Shown here: positions 1 through 4,809 of the stretch, in pieces | How the letters are laid out: each line of letters opens with the position of its first letter | Position numbering within the stretch: position 1 is the stretch's first letter | DNA from: CAVPGH01 sp046726955 | GTDB taxonomy: Bacteria > Acidobacteriota > Vicinamibacteria > Fen-336 | Length of the DNA: 5,585 nt | Assembly (NCBI GenBank): GCA_046726955.1 | Contig: JBKPBQ010000079.1 | Coordinates: 1 to 5,585 of the forward strand | Reading direction: 5' to 3' | Notes under the pieces: model-generated | What the model was told of the DNA's origin: nothing | The model's database searches: none | Seen by the model: the letters and a program-made list of their open reading frames with translations, nothing else | Made by a program: the position numbers and the translations under genes

Positions 1-821
1 TTCTTGTCCATGCACCCGACGAGGTTCAGCAGCTCCACCTTCCGGAACTCGATGGGATGGCTCTCGGACTGGAGCGAGATCGAGCCTTCCTCGAGCATCT
101 TGCCGTCCTGCTTCACCGCCGGGTCGAAGCCGGAGACGACCCCGCCCCCGATCTGCGGCTTCTCGTACTCGATCACTGGGACGCCGTCCACGCGGTGCAC
201 GATCCGTCCGTTGCCGTGGACCTCGGCCTCCACGCGCACCCAGGCGTCGCCGTGGATCGTCTTGGAGGTGGAGGTGATGCAGTGCTCGGTCACGAGCTTG
301 CCGCCCATTACGATATGCGTCCCCGGCGTGCAGACGCTCGCGGTCGGGCGCTCCGCCTTCCCGTCGCCGCCGAGGTACTGGACCTCGATCGAGATCGGGA
401 AGTCCTGGTCCTTGCCCATGGTCGCCGCGGGCTGGCCGTGGATCATGGCCCCGCTGTTTCGCAGGCCCCAGGTCGGCCCGCCCTTGACCTCCTCGCCCAC
501 GAACCGGTACTCCACGGCCAGCACGTAGTGCGAGAACGGCTTCTCGTAGAAGAGGTGGCCGAAGCGGTCGCGGAACTCGTCGTAGGCGTCGTAGGAGACC
601 TTGAGGAGCCCGTCCTCGACGCGGAACGTCCGGCCGAAGTTCTCGCCGACCGCGTAGCCCTTGATCTTGGGGATCCAGCCGGCCAGGTCCTTTCCGTTGA
701 AGAGCTGGATCCAGTCTTCGGGGCGGGCGCCCGCGCTCGCGGGGTTGTCTTGGGGCCGCGCGCTCGCGGCGAGCGCGAGCACCAGCGCCGCGGCGCTCGC
801 GACGGTCCATCGGTTTCTCAT
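1..821 (-). CDS. Secreted DUF1080 (3-keto-disaccharide hydrolase-like) protein, C-terminus cut by window edge
   Basis: I translated this open frame directly from ATG at 821 down to base 3; it has no stop and runs off the window (273 codons visible). Residues 1-22 form a signal peptide (MRNR, then an Ala/Leu-rich core ending near ASA), so the protein is exported. The mature part shows the hallmarks of the DUF1080 family (concanavalin A-like beta-sandwich): LFNGKDLAGW at 40-49, a GLRNSGAMIHGQ segment at 119-130, and the terminal strand ISLQSESHPIEFRKVELLNL at 248-267. Family members are linked to 3-keto-glycoside hydrolysis or carbohydrate binding; the substrate here is unknown. The visible end (VGCMDK) resembles the usual C-terminal part of the family, so probably only a few tens of residues are missing. 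No Shine-Dalgarno sequence precedes the ATG (upstream bases CGCCCGCC). It is downstream of the HNH module and separated from it by about 290 bp, so it is probably a separate transcription unit. Confidence 0.88.
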   Translation of the reverse strand, partial: MRNRWTVASAAALVLALAASARPQDNPASAGARPEDWIQLFNGKDLAGWIPKIKGYAVGENFGRTFRVEDGLLKVSYDAYDEFRDRFGHLFYEKPFSHYVLAVEYRFVGEEVKGGPTWGLRNSGAMIHGQPAATMGKDQDFPISIEVQYLGGDGKAERPTASVCTPGTHIVMGGKLVTEHCITSTSKTIHGDAWVRVEAEVHGNGRIVHRVDGVPVIEYEKPQIGGGVVSGFDPAVKQDGKMLEEGSISLQSESHPIEFRKVELLNLVGCMDK

Positions 822-829
822 GGCGGGCG

Positions 830-835
830 ATCGTA
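830..835 (-). promoter_or_regulatory. Possible -10 element (TACGAT) for the DUF1080 gene, suggesting a leaderless mRNA
   Basis: Read on the minus strand, TACGAT fits the TANNNT -10 pattern and lies 8 bases upstream of the ATG at 821. Transcription would then begin at or next to the start codon. This agrees with the lack of a Shine-Dalgarno sequence. No convincing -35 box is seen at 16-18 bp spacing, so the call rests on a short degenerate motif and its position. Confidence 0.25.
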
Positions 836-898
836 ACTCGGTTTTGTGCGCGTGGACCGTCGAGCCTGGCGGACAGCTCCAGCCGATGGGGTTCGCGC

Positions 899-921
899 GT
901 CACCTCTCCCGGAATGGGTAG
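899..921 (+). repeat. Outlying copy of the ATTCCGGAATGGG repeat core, left side of the HNH module
   Basis: Bases 909-920 (CCGGAATGGGTA) match the core shared by the repeats on the far side of the HNH gene. Bases 902-918 also match 1126-1143, inside the 3' end of the HNH gene, at 16 of 18 aligned positions with one single-base gap. The 10-mer GTCACCTCTC occurs at both 899-908 and 1112-1121. This copy therefore looks like either the outer boundary of the module or a decayed duplicate of the HNH gene's 3' end. Confidence 0.5.
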
Positions 922-1112
922 AAGAGTGACATCGCCTCGTCGCGCGCAAACGCTCCCCGGGACGGCTCGCCTTCGCTGACTCGACCGACCTCGTCGCCAC
1001 AGGCAAGTCGCGCCCGGACAACCCACGGCCCTGGCGAACGCGGCTCGAGGGTTCATTGCGCCTGACACTGACGACGCCTCAAGGACGTCCCTTTGCGGCT
1101 TCTGTTAGGTGG

Positions 1113-2237
1113 TCACCTCTCTCGGACCTCTTCCGGAATTGGGCTCAACGGTTCGGAGCAGCGGCTTGCATTCGACGATCCGCCCGATTTCGTAGCGACG
1201 GTGCTCTTCTCGCGCGACCCGCCATACCGATCCATCTTCTCCTTCCCGTAGTCGAGCTCGGCCAGGTAGCGGTTGTGGGTCCAGCACATCAGGCAGATGT
1301 TGGCGGCGTCGGTCGCGCCGCCGAGCCCGTAGGGATGGCGATGGTGAAATTCGAGGCGGTATCGTTCCGGGCACCTTCTTCCTTGCGCGTCCACGAAGCG
1401 GCAGCGGCCAGCGTCGCGACGGTACACCACCCGCCGAACCTCGGCCGAGACGTACCGTGAGGAGCTGCTCGGCCGAGGCGTCTGCTTCCGTGGCGACTTC
1501 GTCTGCGCGAATCGCCGGGCCTCGATGCGCTGCCGCATCTGCCGAACCGCCTTTCCGACGATCACCGCGAGATCACCGTCCGGGACTTCCGACCGCAGGA
1601 GCGCCTTCAGGGCCTCGAGGTCGTCACGCAGCTCGGGTCCGGCGGTGAACTGGATCCGATAGCGCGCAGGCGAAAGCGGCTCGAAGACGGGACGGTGCAC
1701 CGCTGGCGGAGGAGGAGTGGTGTCGAGGCGGAGCGGAGCGTTCACTGGGACTGGACTCGTGACGCCGAGGTCCGTGAGTGCCGGGAGTGGGGAGGACGCT
1801 GACCTCTCGGCCAGCTTTCGGATGACCGAAGGAGCGTCCGGTCGGGGCGCCAGCTCTGCGACCATCTCCTCGATCTGCCGCTTGGACTTGTGGACGGCTC
1901 GGGCGAGCAGCCGGTCCCGGTTCTCGGCCGTGAGAATCGGCGCTAGTCGGGCGATCCCGCTCAGATGCAGCCGACCATCCGCGAGCATTTCGAGCAGGAC
2001 AGGATGCTCGCGAGCAGCCTTGGCCACGGTGATCCGAAGCTGACCTTCGCCTTCGGAGAGGTGGAGGACGTCTCGACAGTAGAGAAACATCGAAGGGGAC
2101 GCGTAGCGGGCGTACAGCCGCCGGGCGTCCACCTCGGCGAGGTGGGCGATCAGAGAGGCCTCGACGCGGCGGGACTGGCGAAGGATAGCGTCGAGGCCGG
2201 AGAGGACTTCGTCGTCGGAGAGTGATTCGAGTGCCAT
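1113..2237 (-). CDS. HNH endonuclease-family protein with DUF222-like helical N-terminal region
   Basis: 374 residues from ATG at 2237 (MALESLSDDEVL). I chose this start because homology-like, helix-forming sequence begins here. The frame stays open to 2657, but the extra 140 residues are Ser/Arg/Pro-rich translations of the repeat array. Residues about 15-140 are a charged helical region resembling the DUF222-type module found before HNH domains. Residues 190-245 are a second conserved helical block (YRIQFTAGPELRDDLEALKA). Residues 262-325 form the HNH nuclease domain: Cys279 and Cys289, the His298-His299 pair, Asn313, Cys315/Cys318, and His321-Asn322. All the expected metal-binding and catalytic positions appear intact. 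Residues 340-374 are a low-complexity tail, and the last ones (PIPEEVRER) are encoded by a copy of the neighbouring repeat core. No good Shine-Dalgarno sequence is visible. The role is unknown; a DNA nuclease is inferred, possibly of a mobile or multicopy family. Confidence 0.85.
   Translation of the reverse strand: MALESLSDDEVLSGLDAILRQSRRVEASLIAHLAEVDARRLYARYASPSMFLYCRDVLHLSEGEGQLRITVAKAAREHPVLLEMLADGRLHLSGIARLAPILTAENRDRLLARAVHKSKRQIEEMVAELAPRPDAPSVIRKLAERSASSPLPALTDLGVTSPVPVNAPLRLDTTPPPPAVHRPVFEPLSPARYRIQFTAGPELRDDLEALKALLRSEVPDGDLAVIVGKAVRQMRQRIEARRFAQTKSPRKQTPRPSSSSRYVSAEVRRVVYRRDAGRCRFVDAQGRRCPERYRLEFHHRHPYGLGGATDAANICLMCWTHNRYLAELDYGKEKMDRYGGSREKSTVATKSGGSSNASRCSEPLSPIPEEVRER
1126..1143 (+). 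repeat. Repeat core embedded in the 3' end of the HNH gene
   Basis: The sequence CTTCCGGAATTGGG (1130-1143) is the repeat core with one inserted T. It encodes part of the last residues of the HNH protein (SPIPEEV). It matches the outlying copy at 902-918 at 16 of 18 aligned positions. The repeat family therefore reaches into the coding sequence. Confidence 0.45.
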
Positions 2238-2259
2238 GCCACGAATGATGGACCCGACA

Positions 2260-2278
2260 CCGGACACAGTAGGTCCGG
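2260..2278. promoter_or_regulatory. Perfect inverted repeat CCGGAC-N7-GTCCGG upstream of the HNH gene
   Basis: Six-base arms (2260-2265 and 2273-2278) flank a 7-base spacer, ending 22 bases before the HNH start codon. In RNA it would form a GC-rich hairpin in the 5' leader; in DNA it could be an operator for a dimeric regulator. Arms of this length can arise by chance in GC-rich DNA, and no promoter boxes were recognised to place it. Confidence 0.35.
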
Positions 2279-2405
2279 CGCCTAACGGATGCGAAAACTT
2301 TGTTCGAGGTCGAGCAAGGGGTGGGATCGCCCGACGCATGTCGCGTGACCGTGCGAACGGAGGATCGCTTCGCATGGAGAAAGACAGGATGGAAGACGAC
2401 GACCT

Positions 2406-2436
2406 ATGCCGGAATGGGTAAGGAGGTAGCGAAGCC
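2406..2436 (+). repeat. Conserved repeat block, copy 1 (nearest the HNH gene)
   Basis: A 31-bp block matching copies 2 and 4 at 28 of 31 positions. The differences are a T-to-G change in the first half of the core (ATGCCGGAAT) and AGGAGG in place of AGAAAG. The reduced palindrome and the substitutions suggest an older or decaying copy. Confidence 0.7.
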
Positions 2437-2546
2437 TCGGCTCGCTCTTGCCTCGGCGTGAAGATCAGCAGTGAGGAGTCGGATCTTGGAGAATCACGAA
2501 CAGAGGGAGAGCGACTCGCGTTGAAGAAGGAGGCAACCGTAGAAGA

Positions 2547-2586
2547 CGGCAATCTATTCCGGAATGGGTAAGAAAGTAGCGAAGCC
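2547..2586 (+). repeat. Conserved repeat block, copy 2
   Basis: This block (CGGCAA, then the ATTCCGGAATGGGTAAG core, ending in GTAGCGAAGCC) agrees with the copy at 2882-2921 at 38 of 40 positions, and the final 31 bases are identical. The 10-bp palindrome ATTCCGGAAT is intact, but the outer palindrome arms (CCC/GGG) are broken by CT in place of CC. Confidence 0.8.
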
Positions 2587-2730
2587 TTCCTCGACCACTC
2601 CGCAAGCGGGCTCACGACCATGAGTGACGGGCCGAATCTTGGAGAGAGCACGCACAAGGGTGGATCGCCCGAACGAAGGTCGATTCACGTCGAAGAACGA
2701 TCGCTTCCTTGAGGGAGAAGGCTCGGCTGT

Positions 2731-2756
2731 CTCTTCTGAATAGGAGAGGCGAAGCC
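2731..2756 (+). repeat. Conserved repeat block, copy 3 (degenerate)
   Basis: It keeps the GGCGAAGCC end and a recognisable GAATAGGAGAGG in place of GAATGGGTAAGAAAG, but the first half of the palindrome is lost (CTTCTGAAT). It lies at the expected period between copies 2 and 4. The following bases (TCTACTCGAAGCTCC) resemble the sequence after copy 4, which is the 3' end of the permease gene. Confidence 0.5.
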
Positions 2757-2881
2757 TCTACTCGAAGCTCCCGAGCGGCGGAAGATCACGACATAGGTCG
2801 AGTCTTCGAGGATCACGCAGAAGAAGATCACCTCGACGAAGGTCGGATCTTTGCGAGGAACAAACGCTCGGGGCTGACACT

Positions 2882-2921
2882 CGGCAACCCATTCCGGAAT
2901 GGGTAAGAAAGTAGCGAAGCC
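2882..2921 (+). repeat. Conserved repeat block, copy 4, abutting the permease stop codon
   Basis: The best-preserved copy. It contains the perfect 18-bp palindrome ACCCATTCCGGAATGGGT (2887-2904). The final GCC of the block is directly followed by the permease stop codon (TAG, complement of 2922-2924), so the right-hand edge of the array coincides with a gene end. In the permease transcript the palindrome could fold as a 7-bp stem with a CCGG loop. No U-run follows, so it is not a standard intrinsic terminator. Confidence 0.8.
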
Positions 2922-4787
2922 CTACTCGAACTTTCCAAGCGCCCTCAGGATTCCCAGCGACATGTCGGGCACGTAGGTGATCAGCAGGACCGCCACCGCC
3001 ATGATCAGCAGGAACGGAAAGGCCGTGCGCGTCACGACCGTCAACGGCCGGCTGAACCGCGAAGACGCCAGGTAGAGGTTCAACCCCACCGGGGGCGTGA
3101 GGTAGCCGAGCTCGAGGTTGCTCAGGAAGATCACCCCCAGGTGGACCGGGTGCACCGCGAAGGCCGTCGCCAGCGGAACGAGCAGCGGGGCGAGCACCAC
3201 GATCGCCGAGAAGATGTCGACCAGGCACCCGACGACGATGAGCAGGCCGTTCAGGGCGAGCAGGAAGACGACGCGCGAGGCAATGTGCGCCTTGACCCAG
3301 GCCACCAGCGCGTCCGGGATCTGCGCGTCCACGATGTAGCTCGTGATCCCCATCGCGGCACTGAGCAGGATCAGGACGGAGCCCGTCAGCACGGAGGACT
3401 TGAGGAGCGCCTCGGGCAGCCCGCGCGTGGGATGGAGGTCGCGCGTGACGAAGCACTCCACGACCACCGCGTAGAGGAAGGCCGCGGCCGCCGTCTCCAC
3501 CGTGGACGCCCAGCCGCTCCCGAAGAGCAGGATCACGAACACCGGCAGGCCGAGCTCCCACTTGGCGGCCCACAGCGACGACCAGACCTCCCGCGCGGCA
3601 AATGGATGACGCGCGATCCCGAAGGTCCGGCCCTTGTAGACCGCGTAGGCCGCCACCATCGCCAGCATCAGCAGCCCCGGGAAGACGCCGGCCAGATACA
3701 GCGAATCCGCGGGCACGTTCTGGTCGCGCGTCCCCGCGACGACGCTGTACAAGATCACCGGCAGGCTGGGGGGGAAGAGCAACCCGAGGCTGCCCGCCGC
3801 GGTGACGAGCCCCAGCGAGAAGCCGTCCGGATAGCCGTCCTCGCGCAGCATCGGGTAGACGAGCCCTCCCACCGCGATCACGGTCACGCCGGACCCGCCC
3901 GTGAAGGTCGTGAAGAGAGCGCAGAGGAGCGTCACGATGACGGCGAGCCCTCCCGGCATCCACCCCAGCAGCGCGCGGAAGAAGCGGAGGAGCCGCATGG
4001 AGGCGCCGCTCTCCGCGAGCACGTAGCCGCAGGCCGTGAGCAGAGGGATGGCGGGAAGGGTGGGCGACGAGATCAGCCGGTAGACCTCCGCCGAGACGGC
4101 GGTGACGGGCAGCCCGTCGCGGAAGAAGAAGAAGAGCGAGAGCGCCCCCATCGCCACGAACACGGGCGTCCCCAGGACGAGCGCGGTGAAGATGACGATG
4201 ACCGCGGGCCACGTCCACGAGTCGAGCGACTCCGGCGCGACGAGTCCCAGCAGGAAGACCGCGGGGATCGCCGCAAGTGCCAGGAGGCGGCCGCCCCATC
4301 CCTTCGACGCCCAGAAGGCAAAGCGGATCGACATCAGTCCGAGCGCCACCGGCATCAGGCACTCGCTGAGCCAGACGGGCAGGCCCCCGGTGAGGACCTT
4401 GCCTTCCTCGCGGTTGGCGGCGACGAGGCCCACCGCAGCGTAGGCGAGCACCGCGGCGGTGGCGGAGGAGAGCGCCGCGGCGAGCACGGCGCCGAAGCGC
4501 CGCACTCGGCCCTCGCCGAAGAGCTCGGCGGTGGAGAGAGTGAGGTGCTTGGCTTCGCTCGTCGCCACGAGCCCGCCGAGGAACGCGAGCCAGAGCGTCA
4601 CCTGCTGGAGCCAGTCCGCCCCGCCGGGAACGTGGAGGCCCCGGATCGCCCGTCCCAGCGTGTCGCTCAAGGGCAGCGCCGCCGCCGCGAGGAGCGCGGC
4701 CACGAGCAGGAACGCCTCGACTCGGCGAACGAAGGACAGGGGGGGTGGGGGCTCGAAGGCCGGAGAGACGGCGTTCTCGGTCGTCAA
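2922..4787 (-). CDS. dctM: TRAP transporter fused permease (DctQ-DctM)
   Basis: A 621-residue inner-membrane protein that moves the solute delivered by the binding protein, driven by an ion gradient. Residues about 20-160 are the small DctQ-like part, with four hydrophobic segments (near 24-42, 58-78, 97-123 and 138-160). Residues about 165-617 are the DctM part with many membrane segments. Family signatures are clear: GGSGVTVIAVGGLVYPML at 297-314, the first hairpin motif GSLGLLFPPSLPVILYS at 332-348, and the second, NLELGYLTPPVGLNLYL, at 557-573. DctM alone is usually about 425 residues, so the length fits a Q-M fusion. The start is TTG at 4787, the first in-frame start after the dctP stop; no Shine-Dalgarno sequence is seen, and translation is probably coupled to dctP, which ends 10 bases upstream. 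The stop codon directly touches the repeat array. The ligand is not predictable from the permease. Confidence 0.95.
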   Translation of the reverse strand: MTTENAVSPAFEPPPPLSFVRRVEAFLLVAALLAAAALPLSDTLGRAIRGLHVPGGADWLQQVTLWLAFLGGLVATSEAKHLTLSTAELFGEGRVRRFGAVLAAALSSATAAVLAYAAVGLVAANREEGKVLTGGLPVWLSECLMPVALGLMSIRFAFWASKGWGGRLLALAAIPAVFLLGLVAPESLDSWTWPAVIVIFTALVLGTPVFVAMGALSLFFFFRDGLPVTAVSAEVYRLISSPTLPAIPLLTACGYVLAESGASMRLLRFFRALLGWMPGGLAVIVTLLCALFTTFTGGSGVTVIAVGGLVYPMLREDGYPDGFSLGLVTAAGSLGLLFPPSLPVILYSVVAGTRDQNVPADSLYLAGVFPGLLMLAMVAAYAVYKGRTFGIARHPFAAREVWSSLWAAKWELGLPVFVILLFGSGWASTVETAAAAFLYAVVVECFVTRDLHPTRGLPEALLKSSVLTGSVLILLSAAMGITSYIVDAQIPDALVAWVKAHIASRVVFLLALNGLLIVVGCLVDIFSAIVVLAPLLVPLATAFAVHPVHLGVIFLSNLELGYLTPPVGLNLYLASSRFSRPLTVVTRTAFPFLLIMAVAVLLITYVPDMSLGILRALGKFE

Positions 4788-4809
4788 CGCGCGGGGCTCA
4801 ACGCGCGGG
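4784..4809 (-). repeat. 14-bp tandem duplication at the dctP/permease junction
   Basis: TCAACGCGCGGG occurs at 4784-4795 and again at 4798-4809, offset 14 bp. On the coding strand each copy reads CCCGCGCGTTGA. The upstream copy supplies the dctP stop (TGA) and the downstream copy supplies the permease TTG start. A single copy would give an overlapping TTGA stop/start, a normal form of translational coupling. The present 10-base gap therefore probably arose by duplication. Confidence 0.6.

Larger units (their letters stand above)
822..1112. other. Noncoding interval between the HNH gene and the DUF1080 gene
   Basis: No frame here looks like a real gene: the short open frames on both strands are Arg/Ser-rich and match no family I recognise. 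The interval holds the presumed upstream region of the DUF1080 gene (822-898), an outlying copy of the repeat core (899-921), and next to the HNH stop codon a partly self-complementary stretch (1060-1110) with an 8-bp GGACGTCC palindrome at 1084-1091. I see no RNA gene or clear terminator. Confidence 0.6.
2287..2921. repeat. Degenerate tandem repeat array, four units of about 150-170 bp
   Basis: This noncoding stretch between the HNH gene and the TRAP permease is made of four related units. Each ends (plus-strand sense) with GAAGCC, at 2436, 2586, 2756 and 2921, giving periods of 150, 170 and 165 bp. The last 31 bases of each unit are best conserved. Interiors are weaker but share blocks, for example GGATCGCCCGA (2322-2332 as GGGATCGCCCGAC, and again near 2661-2672), and CGGATCTTGGAGAATCACG near 2480 against CGAATCTTGGAGAGAGCACG near 2634. 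On the minus strand the repeated unit starts roughly TCGAG-N-AGGCTTCGCTAC. The array directly abuts the permease stop codon. I see no tRNA, rRNA or believable gene in it; short open frames on both strands are translations of the repeat. Confidence 0.75.

Noticed and set aside
57..836. Plus-strand open frames opposite the DUF1080 gene
   Set aside because: The minus-strand translation has a signal peptide and clear family motifs; the plus-strand products have none.
2236..2906. Small plus-strand open frames in the array that end in the same residues (RNG then stop)
   Set aside because: The shared ending, also seen in a frame ending at 921, simply comes from the repeat core CCGGAATGGGTA(A/G). 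The upstream residues differ between copies and there is no start signal, so I take them as repeat translations.
2401..2921. CRISPR array
   Set aside because: Repeat spacing is 150-170 bp, copies are degenerate, and the between-block sequence is itself related from unit to unit. No cas genes are present.
2880..2921. Intrinsic terminator for the TRAP operon at the palindrome
   Set aside because: The hairpin has only a 7-bp stem with mixed A/T and G/C pairs and is followed by TGCCGAG rather than a T-run. The same block recurs away from gene ends.
2758..4362. A 534-codon minus-strand open frame overlapping the permease in another frame
   Set aside because: It is Arg/Ala/Gly-rich with no domains and overlaps the real permease frame. 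It runs into the repeat array only because stop codons are rare at this GC content.
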